DNA of 64,000 nt from Staphylococcus sp. IVB6214 (GCF_025558585.1 NZ_CP094723.1:372001-436000); one strand, 5' to 3'. Positions 38,392-47,574 are shown, counted from the stretch's first letter. Translations and numbers: made by a program. Notes: a model not told the origin generated them from the letters alone.

Positions 38392-38691
38392 ATGTATGAA
38401 AAAGAGTTTGCACTTTTAGAAGGACGTGAAATGTCACTTGTAACATTGGGAAGAGAACTTGAAAACATTACAGGTTATGAACTGTATGATTCGACAGGAG
38501 AACTAGATCGTGTCATCGCATTGAAGCCAAACTTTTCTCATGATTGGGAAACGTTCAGAGCAACTTATCGATTAAAGCATCGCAATGACTTCATTGATGC
38601 TGTGTTTACAATCGTAAAAGACTACAATAAAGAACGTATAAAAGAAGTTCCAGTTAAGATTCAATTATTGAGTTATATTTCAAGAGCATAA
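38392..38691 (+). CDS. Conserved hypothetical protein, 99 aa
   Basis: A short soluble protein with no recognised domain. It has an alternating charged and hydrophobic pattern (EFALLEGREMSLVTLGRELE...), two likely helices at the ends and no signal sequence. GAGGAAAG precedes the ATG and a terminator follows, supporting a real gene. Function unknown. Confidence 0.65.
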   Translation: MYEKEFALLEGREMSLVTLGRELENITGYELYDSTGELDRVIALKPNFSHDWETFRATYRLKHRNDFIDAVFTIVKDYNKERIKEVPVKIQLLSYISRA

Positions 38692-38709
38692 AATACATGT
38701 GATTAAAGG

Positions 38710-38745
38710 CGTTCTAAAGCTATGCTCTAGAACGTTTTATTTATT
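38710..38745 (+). terminator. Terminator after the 99-aa gene
   Basis: CGTTCTA (38710-38716) pairs with TAGAACG (38728-38734), followed by TTTTATTTATTTT. Confidence 0.8.
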
Positions 38746-38807
38746 TTGATTTGCTGCTAAGCTTTATTGAGAATAAGTTGGTTTTAAACATAGAGAGGGG
38801 GCTAAGG

Positions 38808-39371
38808 ATGACAGTCTATATAGAAACAGGACGGTTACGTTTGCGCAGTTGGGAACGCTCAGATTTATTACCACTACAACAATTGAATGCACATCGTCAA
38901 GCACGTCAGTTTTTCCCGAGTATCTTAAGTTATCAAAGAACAGAGCAGTTACTTGATGCGATTCGTACGTATTTAGACACACATCATATTGGCCTGTTTG
39001 CAGTAGAACTAAAAGCGACTAAAGAATGGATTGGCATGGTAGGACTTAACTACTTGTCTGATACGCATGATTATCCATTTCGCAACCTGCCTTTTTATGA
39101 AATTGGTTGGAGACTTGTACCTGACGTATGGAATAATGGGATTGCGACAGAAGCGGCAAAAGCAGTGCTAGACTATGCAAAAGATCTAGGGATACAAGAA
39201 GTGTACGCAATTGCAGCAGAACAAAACCAAGCCTCTATTCGTGTAATGGAAAAAATAGGCATGCATCGTTATGATAAGTTTGAGTTTCGACAATTCGGCT
39301 TACAGCACCCACTCAAGCGGCAAGTGCGTTATCACATCGACTTAACGCATAAGAAGGACACATCTACTTAG
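38808..39371 (+). CDS. GNAT N-acetyltransferase (RimJ/RimL type)
   Basis: A 187-aa acetyltransferase_3 domain: ETGRLRLRSWERSDLLPL at the start, ELKATKEWIGMVGL in the core and the acetyl-CoA region WRLVPDVWNNGIATEAAKAVLDYA, then AIAAEQNQASIRVMEKIGM. The substrate is unknown. AGAGGGGG and an AAGG lie just before the ATG at 38808; the longer frame is not supported. It ends in a terminator facing a convergent gene. Confidence 0.85.
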   Translation: MTVYIETGRLRLRSWERSDLLPLQQLNAHRQARQFFPSILSYQRTEQLLDAIRTYLDTHHIGLFAVELKATKEWIGMVGLNYLSDTHDYPFRNLPFYEIGWRLVPDVWNNGIATEAAKAVLDYAKDLGIQEVYAIAAEQNQASIRVMEKIGMHRYDKFEFRQFGLQHPLKRQVRYHIDLTHKKDTST

Positions 39372-39411
39372 AAGACCGAGCACCCACATTCAGGGACTCG
39401 GTCTTTTTGTG
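39372..39411 (+). terminator. Terminator after the GNAT gene
   Basis: AAGACCGAG (39372-39380) pairs with CTCGGTCTT (39397-39405), with a run of T after. Confidence 0.85.
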
Positions 39412-39420
39412 TATATTGAG

Positions 39421-39993
39421 TTAGTTATAAGTACGTGTAGAAATAGGTTTTGCATCTTTTAACCCAGCTAATAATGCTTCTGGAGTCTCATATAAGCGTG
39501 CTAGATTTTCGTATTTAGCGTCGATAAAACCTTCTTGAATCATATGTGCAATTAATTGGTGAAGTGGGTTGTAAAACTGTTTAATATTATAAATGCCAAT
39601 TGGTTTTTGATGAAGACCAATTTGTGCCCAACAGTACACTTCGAAAAACTCTTCAAGTGATCCCGCACCACCGGGAGCCATCACAAAAGCATCTGCTAAC
39701 TCTGCCATTTTTTGTTTTCGTTCGTGCATAGAATCAACGAGTATGAGTTCAGATAACCGTTGGCTTGTAATCTCTCGCTCATCAAGCATCTTTGGCATTA
39801 CACCAATGGCTGTACCACCATGGTCTAAAACACCATCTTGAATGGCCCCCATAATACCAATAGAACCCGCACCAAATACGAGTTCGATACCCTGTTCCGC
39901 AAAATATTTACCCAGTTCATAAGCTGATTCAACATACTCTGGTTGGTTTCCTTTACTCGCCCCACAATATACAGCAATTCGTTTAATTGTCAT
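39421..39993 (-). CDS. LOG family (TIGR00730) Rossmann-fold protein
   Basis: A 190-aa lysine-decarboxylase-like/LOG protein. It has AVYCGASKGN at the start, GAGSIGIMGAIQDGV, and the signature PGGAGSLEEFFEVYCWAQIG, a variant of PGGxGTxxE with Ser for Thr. LOG proteins cleave nucleoside monophosphates to free bases (cytokinin activation in plants). AAAGGAGAT precedes the ATG at 39993; a longer in-frame start at 40050 is unlikely. Confidence 0.87.
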   Translation of the reverse strand: MTIKRIAVYCGASKGNQPEYVESAYELGKYFAEQGIELVFGAGSIGIMGAIQDGVLDHGGTAIGVMPKMLDEREITSQRLSELILVDSMHERKQKMAELADAFVMAPGGAGSLEEFFEVYCWAQIGLHQKPIGIYNIKQFYNPLHQLIAHMIQEGFIDAKYENLARLYETPEALLAGLKDAKPISTRTYN

Positions 39994-40071
39994 TGTAACA
40001 TCTCCTTTAGTTGTTAATTGTAGTATACGTCTTTTCATTTTGTTGAACAATCCGTATTGGAAAAGCGTCGT

Positions 40072-40539
40072 TTATTCAAATGAATGTGACTGTAGAAGGA
40101 TATGCATCAATTTTTGTTTGAATGCAAGATGTTGTGCTTGAGTAAAAGGTTTTGGGCCCTTGTGATGACGCTTTGTTTGTTGGCGTAACTGTTGATGGTG
40201 ATAACGTTGTGCTAGAAGTTCATCTATCTTTTCAGTAGTATATTGATAGCCTGTATGATGTAAAAGATAAGCTGCTTTATTTAAAGCTAAACTTGCCAAA
40301 CCATAATCTTGTGTAACAACAATGTCAGTTGAGCTGACTTCACGTAAAAGTGCAAAGTCAACGGCATCACGTCCACCATCCAAATATTTTACTTGAACGT
40401 GCGACGGATACACTTGATATGAAAAGTGATCATAACTACGAAATATGCAAACAGAGACGCCTGCACGTTCTGATAATTGAACAATCGTGTCAATCACAGG
40501 GCAGGCATCTCCATCAATAAGTATACGTGTGATTTGCAT
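40072..40539 (-). CDS. YaiI/YqxD family protein (UPF0178, DUF188)
   Basis: A 155-aa PIN-like fold protein. The start RILIDGDACPV, the middle DFALLREVSSTDIVVTQDYGLASLAL and the RHHKGPKPF stretch are hallmarks of UPF0178. Conserved Asp residues suggest a metal-dependent nuclease-like site, but activity is not established. Its ATG overlaps the stop of the preceding coiled-coil gene by one base, so the two are translationally coupled. Confidence 0.88.
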   Translation of the reverse strand: MQITRILIDGDACPVIDTIVQLSERAGVSVCIFRSYDHFSYQVYPSHVQVKYLDGGRDAVDFALLREVSSTDIVVTQDYGLASLALNKAAYLLHHTGYQYTTEKIDELLAQRYHHQQLRQQTKRHHKGPKPFTQAQHLAFKQKLMHILLQSHSFE

Positions 40540-41336
40540 TATAAATCAGGTGTTTGATTGTGTACTTGATCACTTCTGTATGTTGTTTCTTTCGCTTGGT
40601 GACGTTCTGACAAAGTCTTAATACGTTGTGGTTGTTGAGTCGAATGCAAGTTTGAATCAGTTTGTTGCTTTTTCTTATCTTCTTTTTGTGTTTGTTTTAA
40701 TTGTTTTTTCAATGCTTTTTGTCGTTTTTGACGTACTTTCTCTTCAACTTTATGACGTTTTTGAATGTTTTTTTGAAGTTTTTTATCTAACTTACTGACT
40801 ATTTTCTTATTTTTCTTAGCGATCTTGTCACCATGTGCTTCTATTTCTGGTTCAACTGTATTTGGTTCAAAGCCCACCTGTTTAGAATATTTTTGCATGC
40901 GTTGTAAATCTTTCTTCATTTGCTTTTGACGGTGCGCTTGTGCTTTTTCTTCAGCTTTATGACGCTTATCCATCGCTTTTTGAAGTTTTTTATCGAGCTT
41001 TTGAATCCCTTTATTATTTTCTTTAGCAAGTTGTTCACCACGAGCATGAACATTTTCAGGACGCATTGCACGTTCAGCTGCTTCAGCTTGTTTTACAGCT
41101 TTTTTATAATCATGTTGCGCTTTTTTCGCTTTGACATGTGATGTTACCTTATGTGTGCGGTCAACGACACCATCTTTGACATGTACTGCAGCATGGCCAG
41201 TTTTAGTTGCTGCTGTTTTTGATGACGCTGCTATTTTTTGAACATCTGGATGTTCTTTAAATTTTTTACGTTCTAAAATGAGTGGTACTAAGAAGACAGG
41301 AAGTACAGTGATGATCATTTTGATTGTTTTATTCAT
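40539..41336 (-). CDS. Basic membrane-anchored coiled-coil protein with an internal repeat
   Basis: A 265-aa protein that I do not recognise. A short N-terminal hydrophobic segment (about 6-21) is followed by an extremely Lys/Gln-rich helical body. Two copies of a roughly 53-residue unit are visible, at about 95-150 and 165-220. They share the order acid-H-G/ARG-E/D-x-[LI]AK-N-N/K-K, then LDKKLQK, KRHK-EEK and RQK. The tail is polar. It probably binds acidic polymers (nucleic acid or teichoic acid), which is inference. GGAGG precedes the ATG at 41336. It is coupled to the UPF0178 gene. Confidence 0.75.
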   Translation of the reverse strand: MNKTIKMIITVLPVFLVPLILERKKFKEHPDVQKIAASSKTAATKTGHAAVHVKDGVVDRTHKVTSHVKAKKAQHDYKKAVKQAEAAERAMRPENVHARGEQLAKENNKGIQKLDKKLQKAMDKRHKAEEKAQAHRQKQMKKDLQRMQKYSKQVGFEPNTVEPEIEAHGDKIAKKNKKIVSKLDKKLQKNIQKRHKVEEKVRQKRQKALKKQLKQTQKEDKKKQQTDSNLHSTQQPQRIKTLSERHQAKETTYRSDQVHNQTPDL

Positions 41337-41423
41337 ATTCGTTGCCTCCATTTTGTTTAATTTGATAACTACTTTATACCCAATGTACCATAAAATAAAC
41401 ACATATACCCATTAAGAAGATAT

Positions 41424-41490
41424 GAAAGAAGCGTTTAGCATTCGAGCAGAATTCGAATAATGAGCAAAATCGCTTTTTGATTTTGTGGCG
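41424..41490 (-). repeat. Dispersed structured repeat, copy R4 (half unit)
   Basis: On the minus strand this reads as the second half of module B: AAAATCAAAAAGCGATTTT (inner hairpin), a TTCTGCTC segment and AAACGCTTCTTTC. The 5' arms are absent, so it is a truncated copy. It lies upstream of the coiled-coil gene and after the uppP terminator. Confidence 0.75.
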
Positions 41491-41501
41491 TATTTATAAT
41501 A

Positions 41502-41533
41502 AAAAACATCAGCGCCTATAAATGACGCCGATG
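41502..41533 (-). terminator. Terminator after uppP
   Basis: On the minus strand CATCGGCGTC pairs with GGCGCTGATG (10 bp including two G-T pairs), followed by TTTTTT. Confidence 0.75.
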
Positions 41534-41552
41534 CCAAATATTATTTCAATCA

Positions 41553-42404
41553 TTATAAGATCACGTAGTAAACGACTGCGATTACCACAACGAGTACGAT
41601 GCGGTAGATGGCAAATGGTATTAGTTTCACGTTTTGAATTAATTTCAAGAAGAGTTTGATTGAAATAAAACCAACGATAAATGCTGCTAAAAAGCCGATG
41701 ATATAGAATGGAATATGTGATAAGTCAATATAATCATAATGTTTCACAATTGATAATGTACTGGCTGCCAACATGACAGGTACGGCCATAATAAATGTGA
41801 AATCAGATGCAGATTTATGATCTAATTTCATGAGTACCCCTGTCGAAATTGTAGAACCAGAACGGGAAAAGCCTGGCCACATTGCAACGGCTTGTGAAAG
41901 ACCAATTACAAATGCTTGAAAGTATGAAATCTCATCAACAGAGACTGTGTTACGCACATTGCGACTATATCTATCTGCAATAATCATATAAACAGCACCT
42001 AAAAATAATCCAATAAGTACAGTTGGTAAACTGAATAAATACTTTTCGATTAAGTCATCAAACAACAAGCCAAGTACGCCTGCAGGAATCATCCCAACTA
42101 AAATATGTGTTAATTTTAAGCGTTTTGGCTTTGAGCGAAGACCTACTTCGTGTGTCGGTGCATATTTTCCGATGTGAAACATTTCGAAGTATTTATGGCG
42201 GAAGATCCATGCTGCCGCAAAAACAGAGCCAAGTTGGATGACGATTTTGAATGTAAAGGCCGACTCAGAACCTAAAAATTCGGTTGATTTTAACCACATA
42301 TCGTCTACTAAAATCATATGACCTGTTGAAGAAACAGGTGCAAATTCTGTGAGTCCTTCTACAATCCCAAGTATTAGTGCTTTAATCAGTTCAAAAAAAA
42401 GCAT
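41553..42404 (-). CDS. uppP: UppP (BacA) undecaprenyl-diphosphatase
   Basis: Recycles undecaprenyl-PP for peptidoglycan and teichoic acid synthesis; linked to bacitracin resistance. It is 283 aa, integral membrane. Active-site motifs are EGLTEFAPVSSTGH near the N-terminus and PGFSRSGSTIS in the second half. The ATG at 42404 lies just after an AAGAGGAA. It is upstream of and convergent with nothing close; mgrA lies 188 bp away on the same strand, further upstream. Confidence 0.95.
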   Translation of the reverse strand: MLFFELIKALILGIVEGLTEFAPVSSTGHMILVDDMWLKSTEFLGSESAFTFKIVIQLGSVFAAAWIFRHKYFEMFHIGKYAPTHEVGLRSKPKRLKLTHILVGMIPAGVLGLLFDDLIEKYLFSLPTVLIGLFLGAVYMIIADRYSRNVRNTVSVDEISYFQAFVIGLSQAVAMWPGFSRSGSTISTGVLMKLDHKSASDFTFIMAVPVMLAASTLSIVKHYDYIDLSHIPFYIIGFLAAFIVGFISIKLFLKLIQNVKLIPFAIYRIVLVVVIAVVYYVIL

Positions 42405-42592
42405 AAAAAATTCCTCTTCATTCTATTTAATTTCTTTGCACATCATAGCATACCACAATGTGACTTGTCTGTTGAGACTAAATCATTCAGACCAAAGTAT
42501 GAAATATGCGCCCATTCAAACGGTATGTTCAAATGGATGCATCATATAATATATATAAAGCTAGGTGATGCCTAATTTTTTGCTAGAGGGCG

Positions 42593-43042
42593 TTAGTGTT
42601 CACTTTTGTTTGCTTCACTAAAGCCACTAATCACTTTTTCGAGCAAAATATTTAATTCTTGGATTTCATCAAGTGTTAATGAAGATGCTTTTGCTACGAA
42701 TGTAGCAGCATCGCAGAGTTGTGATTCCATCGCACTACTTTTATCTGTGAGATGAACGAAAACTTCTCGTTGATCTACTTCGGAACGCTCACGTTTAATT
42801 AAATCCATGTTTTCCATGCGTTTAAGCAATGGTGACACTGTACCAGTATCAAGGGCAAGGTCTGTTACGATTTTCTTTACGTTTACAGGTGATTCTTGCC
42901 ATAATATTTCAAGTACTAAATATTGCGGGTATGTGATACCGTGATCTTTAAAAATCATATTCGAGTAATATCGATTTACTTGTCGTTGTGCATTGTAAAG
43001 ATTAAAGCACACTTGACCTTTCAAGTTGAGATAGTTAGACAT
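42593..43042 (-). CDS. mgrA: MgrA (NorR/Rat), MarR-family global regulator
   Basis: A 149-aa MarR/SarA-type regulator controlling autolysis, efflux (norA, abcA) and virulence in S. aureus. The redox Cys is retained as C12 ([13 protein letters not shown]). The winged-helix core [20 protein letters not shown]...[15 protein letters not shown] and SEVDQREVF is nearly that of S. aureus MgrA. Two in-frame ATGs (43048, 43042) follow GGAGGAGA; the second gives better spacing and the normal [12 protein letters not shown] start. The C-terminal helix diverges. Confidence 0.95.
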   Translation of the reverse strand: MSNYLNLKGQVCFNLYNAQRQVNRYYSNMIFKDHGITYPQYLVLEILWQESPVNVKKIVTDLALDTGTVSPLLKRMENMDLIKRERSEVDQREVFVHLTDKSSAMESQLCDAATFVAKASSLTLDEIQELNILLEKVISGFSEANKSEH

Positions 43043-43265
43043 CAGCATTCTCCTCCAGATAATTTATCCGCTTTCTTTCATTTATTAGATTGTGTTCTGC
43101 CTGTATTAGTGAGTTTATATGAAACAGTAGTGCTAAGTTTGATACTATTGTAAGATGATAGTATCCGGTCATTTTAGAAGATAGCCAAACTATTTGCAAG
43201 CTAAAAATCTAAAACAACATACATATTATAACAGATTTATAAAAATTTTTAAGCGAGGGATATTT

Positions 43266-44189
43266 GTGGACAATAAAAATACAAATATTACGATTGTCAG
43301 TGGCTTTCTTGGTAGTGGGAAAACTACTTTCTTAAATCAGTATATGAATAAAATATTAGAAAAAACCAATCAAGTAGCGCTCATTGTGAATGAATTTGGC
43401 AATTTCGACGTCGATAGCCATATTTTAGATAAAACAGCACTATCAGTTTCAATGCTACAAGGGTGTATTTGTTGTGATTTACAAGATGATCTTGTTGCGC
43501 AGTTGCATCAACTGTCTCAGCAAGATGTCTCACACGTAGTGATAGAAGCAACCGGTATTGCCAACCCGATTGAAATGTTGTCAGCTTGCCAAGATCCAGT
43601 CATTGCACATTTATATGAACCACCTACAATCATTACGGTCGTCGATAGCGTACGTATGCTGAAATTTCAATATGCAACGGAAGCAACAGAGACACTGATG
43701 CATGATCAGATTCGAGCCAGCCAACACCTAGTATTGAGTAAGGTAGATTTACTGGACTCTGATGCGCAGCGTGCACAAGTGATAGATCAAGTGGCTCAAA
43801 TTGCACCTCATAGTCAGATTGATATTGCACTTAATGGTGAGATTCAAGAAACAGTCAAAAAAGGGGAGCTCTCATCACCAGTACAACATGAATCATCAAC
43901 ACACCCACACGCGCATTATGAAGTGTTAAGTTATCGTTTTACACATCCTGTTTCACGTGAACAATTGATTCAATTTATTTTAAATACGCCTGATGCTATT
44001 TTGAGAATGAAAGGCTATATTCAGTTTCGAGATGTGCCAAACGAAACCTTCTTACTACAATATTCAAGCGGTTTGCCTTCTCTTGATAGTGTTGGAGAGG
44101 TTCACTTGCCGACAACCATTGTTATCATTGGTGAAAAACTAGACAAACCTGCACTGAAAAATAAGTTGGAACTGTTACAATTTGGTTAA
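43266..44189 (+). CDS. CobW/COG0523 metal-chaperone GTPase
   Basis: A 307-aa G3E-family GTPase with P-loop SGFLGSGKTT (12-21), the metal-binding GCICC motif (C67-x-C69-C70) and SKVDLLD as the base-recognition motif. A small C-terminal CobW_C domain follows (about 215-300). A His-rich segment (STHPHAHYE) precedes it. Family members deliver zinc or cobalt. GTG at 43266 with GCGAGGG upstream is the best start; the longer ORF begins without one. No Zur box was recognised. Confidence 0.83.
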   Translation: MDNKNTNITIVSGFLGSGKTTFLNQYMNKILEKTNQVALIVNEFGNFDVDSHILDKTALSVSMLQGCICCDLQDDLVAQLHQLSQQDVSHVVIEATGIANPIEMLSACQDPVIAHLYEPPTIITVVDSVRMLKFQYATEATETLMHDQIRASQHLVLSKVDLLDSDAQRAQVIDQVAQIAPHSQIDIALNGEIQETVKKGELSSPVQHESSTHPHAHYEVLSYRFTHPVSREQLIQFILNTPDAILRMKGYIQFRDVPNETFLLQYSSGLPSLDSVGEVHLPTTIVIIGEKLDKPALKNKLELLQFG

Positions 44190-44267
44190 CGTCCAGCCAA
44201 CACATGCAATATAGTACGACATTCGTTACAATTTAATTAAACAATCATTATTCTTGAGGTGAAACAA

Positions 44268-45176
44268 ATGAAAAAAATTAAAATTAATCAACATGTTTCA
44301 TATTCTAACTTGATACAAGGCTTTTATCGTGCAGATAAATGGCAGATGTCCGCACAAGAGATGAACCGTTTCTTGCATGAACTTGTTGATCGAGGCATTA
44401 CAACGATGGATCATGCGGATATTTATGGAAAGTATACGGTTGAAAAGATGTTTGGTGAGGCATTAGCTTTATCACCTGAACTACGCGATCAAATCCAATT
44501 AGTAACAAAGTGTGGAATCGTGCAGCCGAATGATATATATCCTGATCAAACGGCGCACCGCTATGACTTGAGCGAGGCACATATTAAACGTTCGGTAGAG
44601 CGATCATTGCAACAATTGCAAGTAGACTATATCGACACACTATTGATTCATCGCCCATCTCCGCTAATGAAACCATGTCAGATTACAGATGCACTTAAAT
44701 CATTAGTCGATGAAGGAAAAGTGCGTGCGTTCGGTGTTTCTAACTTCAGACGTTCACAATATGAGTTATTGAATGATTGTCTTAAAGATGATCGTTTTCA
44801 TATTGCAGTCAATCAAGTAGAAGTTTCTCCGTATATGTTACAATCGTTTCATGATGGTACTTTAGATGATATGTATAAAGATAAAGTCAAAATTATGGCG
44901 TGGGGTCCGTTTGCGGGAGGTCGTTTATTTGATAAAGATGATAAGACGGCACAGCGTGTGTTACCTGTATTGCAACGTATTGCGAAAGCACATGAGACGT
45001 CAGTAGAAGCAATTGTTGTGGCATGGCTAACAAGACATCCCGCTACGATTATGCCGATATTAGGAACGCAACGTTTAGATCGTGTAGATGCAGCGATTGC
45101 AGGATTAGATGTAACACTCCATGATCAGGAATGGTTTGATATCTATACAGCAGCTCAAGGATATGATATACCATAA
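44268..45176 (+). CDS. Aldo/keto reductase (YdhF-like)
   Basis: A 302-aa TIM-barrel oxidoreductase. The catalytic tetrad is suggested by D in TTMDHADIYGKY, Y in the same segment, K in LVTKCGI and H in TLLIHRP. The QPNDIYPDQTAHRYDLS and GVSNFRRSQYELL segments match the E. coli YdhF-like branch. NADPH binding is expected from the C-terminal PILGTQRLDRV loop. TTGAGGTG precedes the ATG at 44268. Physiological substrate unknown. Confidence 0.88.
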   Translation: MKKIKINQHVSYSNLIQGFYRADKWQMSAQEMNRFLHELVDRGITTMDHADIYGKYTVEKMFGEALALSPELRDQIQLVTKCGIVQPNDIYPDQTAHRYDLSEAHIKRSVERSLQQLQVDYIDTLLIHRPSPLMKPCQITDALKSLVDEGKVRAFGVSNFRRSQYELLNDCLKDDRFHIAVNQVEVSPYMLQSFHDGTLDDMYKDKVKIMAWGPFAGGRLFDKDDKTAQRVLPVLQRIAKAHETSVEAIVVAWLTRHPATIMPILGTQRLDRVDAAIAGLDVTLHDQEWFDIYTAAQGYDIP

Positions 45177-45214
45177 GAGATGGCAGATTAAGTGAATGAA
45201 ATGGGGCAGTGACT

Positions 45215-45499
45215 ATGACTGAAAAAGAATACAAACAGCGTAATCAGTTTAGACTGTATGTTGTTGCATTACCGTACGGATTGTTCGGTTTGATCGTCGC
45301 ACTTATTTTTATGTTTGATCCTAAACCGATATGGCTGGTGACAGTATTCGGAGTCTTCATGGTTTATAACGTAATTGCGACGTTCACAGCGTTTTTGTTT
45401 AAGTATGGTAAAGAAACACTATATTTATTATTTTTAACCCTTTGTATGACGGGTGTTTTTGGTTTCTTCATAAATACACTATTTAAAGGTTTGAGTTAA
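45215..45499 (+). CDS. Small three-helix membrane protein
   Basis: A 94-aa protein with a charged N-terminus (MTEKEYKQRNQFR) and three hydrophobic helices (about 15-36, 41-61, 67-90). No family recognised. It starts 38 bp after the aldo/keto reductase with a weak GGGGCAG upstream, and a terminator-like hairpin follows, so it is likely the second gene of a two-gene unit. Confidence 0.65.
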   Translation: MTEKEYKQRNQFRLYVVALPYGLFGLIVALIFMFDPKPIWLVTVFGVFMVYNVIATFTAFLFKYGKETLYLLFLTLCMTGVFGFFINTLFKGLS

Positions 45500-45506
45500 G
45501 ATATAC

Positions 45507-45550
45507 ATGCATGTAGGCGATGAGTTTATCACCTATGTGCATTTTTTATG
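45507..45550 (+). terminator. Terminator after the small membrane protein gene
   Basis: ATGCATGTAGGCGAT (45508-45522) pairs imperfectly with ATCACCTATGTGCAT (45528-45542), followed by six T. Confidence 0.65.
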
Positions 45551-45570
45551 TTTGAGCATTTAAATTTAAG

Positions 45571-45621
45571 GGTAAGCGCTTACAAATTTAAGTTAAATAT
45601 CATAGATGACAATGTTATAAT
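45571..45621 (+). promoter_or_regulatory. cre site and promoter of mdh
   Basis: GGTAAGCGCTTACA (45571-45584) contains the perfect palindrome GTAAGCGCTTAC and fits the CcpA cre consensus except at the first base. A promoter with weak -35 TTAAAT (45593-45598) and -10 TATAAT (45616-45621), 17-bp spacing, follows. The cre just upstream suggests carbon catabolite control of mdh; whether it represses or activates is not decided by position alone. Confidence 0.65.
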
Positions 45622-45654
45622 AAACTTGAATGATAAGTAAGGGGGAATCATCAT

Positions 45655-46593
45655 ATGAAACGTAAAAAAGTATCAATTATCGGCTCTGGCCATACAGGGG
45701 CAACTTTGGCGTTTATTATTGCAACACAGGGAATGGCAGATGTGCTAATTGTTGACCGTGAGAAGAATGAGCAATCAATGAAGGGGAAGGCACTAGACAT
45801 TTTACAAAGTGGACCGATTCTTGGCTTTGACACAAAAGTCTCATCCACTGTTGATTATGCAGATACAAAAAATTCGGATATTGTTGTGATTACAGCCGGT
45901 GTACCACGACGTCCGGGGATGAGTCGTGATGATCTTGTTCAAACAAATGAAGAAATTATGGTAGATGTGACAGAGAAGATTGTCCGCTATTCGCCTGACT
46001 GTACGATTATTGTTTTAACGAACCCAGTTGATGCGATGACGTATACAGTATATAAAGCATCAGGCTTTCCAAGTGAACGTGTTATCGGACAATCAGGTGT
46101 CTTAGATACGGCACGATTCAGTACGTTCATTGCCGAAGCGTTAGATGTGGCAGTCAAAGATGTTACAGGTCTCGTACTTGGTGGACATGGTGATACGATG
46201 GTTCCACTTGTGCGTCACAGCCAAGTGAACGGGGTTCCTTTGACAGAGTTGATGTCACAAGAAGATATCGATGCAATTGTTGAGCGTACACGTAATGGTG
46301 GTGCAGAAATTGTAAAACTTCTCGGTGACGGCTCAGCATATTACGCACCATCGGCAGCTATTTATGAGATGATTGAAGCGATATTATTTGATAAGAAGCG
46401 CTTGATTCCAGCTATTGCTTATTGTACAGGTCAGTTCGATTTGGATGATTTGTACATTGGTGTGCCAACCATCCTAGGCGCAAATGGTGTTGAACGTATC
46501 GTCGAACTATCATTGAATGAAGATGAACGTGCACAACTTGAGCAATCTGCAGCATCTGTTGAAAAGGTAAAAGCGACATTGCGTCAAAAGTAA
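45655..46593 (+). CDS. mdh: NAD-dependent malate dehydrogenase (LDH-like type)
   Basis: A 312-aa protein of the LDH/MDH superfamily, the same length as B. subtilis Mdh. The dinucleotide-binding motif is GSGHTG, with D34 favouring NAD. The substrate-specificity loop reads [10 protein letters not shown]; an Arg there (R86) marks malate/oxaloacetate specificity, whereas lactate dehydrogenases have Gln. The catalytic His is H178 in GGHGDTMVP and the Asp-containing [10 protein letters not shown] is normal. AAGGGGGAAT precedes the ATG. Confidence 0.92.
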   Translation: MKRKKVSIIGSGHTGATLAFIIATQGMADVLIVDREKNEQSMKGKALDILQSGPILGFDTKVSSTVDYADTKNSDIVVITAGVPRRPGMSRDDLVQTNEEIMVDVTEKIVRYSPDCTIIVLTNPVDAMTYTVYKASGFPSERVIGQSGVLDTARFSTFIAEALDVAVKDVTGLVLGGHGDTMVPLVRHSQVNGVPLTELMSQEDIDAIVERTRNGGAEIVKLLGDGSAYYAPSAAIYEMIEAILFDKKRLIPAIAYCTGQFDLDDLYIGVPTILGANGVERIVELSLNEDERAQLEQSAASVEKVKATLRQK

Positions 46594-46613
46594 TGATGTA
46601 AGTTAGGGATAAG

Positions 46614-46659
46614 GAAGAAGACCAGCAGTAAGTGTGAATTTACTGCTGGTCTTCTTCAT
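46614..46659. terminator. Bidirectional terminator, mdh / CPBP gene
   Basis: A 17-bp perfect inverted repeat (GAAGAAGACCAGCAGTA at 46614-46630 and complement at 46641-46657) lies between convergent genes. Confidence 0.9.
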
Positions 46660-46668
46660 ATGCTTCAT

Positions 46669-47379
46669 TCAAGTCATTTGTTGCAAAATGGCGATGAATG
46701 CAATGCCGTTATTCATGATATGGGTTACTATCGCAACAATGATGTTTCCGTTACTCTTTACATAAGTGATGGTGAACATTGTTCCGAGTAAAAGATATGG
46801 AATGATTTCGAGCGGAGAATGTGCAGTTTGCATATGTAATAGTGCAAAAGATACAACAGATAGAATACTCATAAAACCGACACCGAACTTTTTGCCGAGT
46901 TCGCCGATTAAAACGTGTCGAAATAACAATTCTTCTGTCATCGGGGTCAGTATCACGATACCGAGAAATACAAAGGGGAGCCAGATAGGTTGTTCGAAAA
47001 AAATCATCAAGCTGTCTTGATTGCCTGTATCTTTAAACTGCCATTTGGTGGGTAATTGTGTCATGATAGCCATAAAAATAGCATTAGACAGTAGATATCC
47101 AATATACGTGAATACAATCAATTTGATATGCTGACGTAAATCTTTGAGATGAATCACGAGTTTGGAACGAAATTGCTGACGGTGTGATACGATTAGAAAC
47201 AGAATAACAAAAATTGAAGTCAGTATGATACCGATCATTAACATAATCGGTTCAGGCATATTGAGTTTTAAATGTGTAAACACAGTTAAAATCATGAAGG
47301 GCAAAGTGACCTGACCTAATATGTAAATCACAAAGGCGCACAAATCACGCCAGACTACTTTTGTTGATGTGTGAAACAT
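46669..47379 (-). CDS. CPBP-family intramembrane metalloprotease
   Basis: A 236-aa membrane protein with about six to seven helices and the CAAX-protease/bacteriocin-processing (Abi) motifs EELLFRHVLIGEL, a SFALLHM motif and the C-terminal HIMNN. Staphylococcal relatives include SpdA/B/C, which affect surface protein display; specific identity is not clear. GGAGGTTGAG precedes the ATG. It is divergent from norA. Confidence 0.85.
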   Translation of the reverse strand: MFHTSTKVVWRDLCAFVIYILGQVTLPFMILTVFTHLKLNMPEPIMLMIGIILTSIFVILFLIVSHRQQFRSKLVIHLKDLRQHIKLIVFTYIGYLLSNAIFMAIMTQLPTKWQFKDTGNQDSLMIFFEQPIWLPFVFLGIVILTPMTEELLFRHVLIGELGKKFGVGFMSILSVVSFALLHMQTAHSPLEIIPYLLLGTMFTITYVKSNGNIIVAIVTHIMNNGIAFIAILQQMT

Positions 47380-47574
47380 GGCTCAACCTCCAGTGGTTTT
47401 ACAAGGATTAATATACTATAATGACAATCTTAGAAGATGTATGTCTATAATTCATTCTTATACTTATAGTAAGCATTATATAATAGTTGAAAATAGCAAA
47501 CAAACATCTTTATAACGTATTCTTGTTAGTATATAATATTTCAATGCACAATTTTGATAACGAGAGAGGTTTAT

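Noticed and set aside
41424..41490. Terminator of the coiled-coil or uppP gene
   Set aside because: It contains a hairpin, but it matches module B of the dispersed repeat and lies upstream of the coiled-coil gene; the uppP terminator is at 41502-41533.
45655..46593. L-lactate dehydrogenase
   Set aside because: The specificity loop has Arg ([10 protein letters not shown]) where lactate dehydrogenases have Gln, so malate dehydrogenase fits better.
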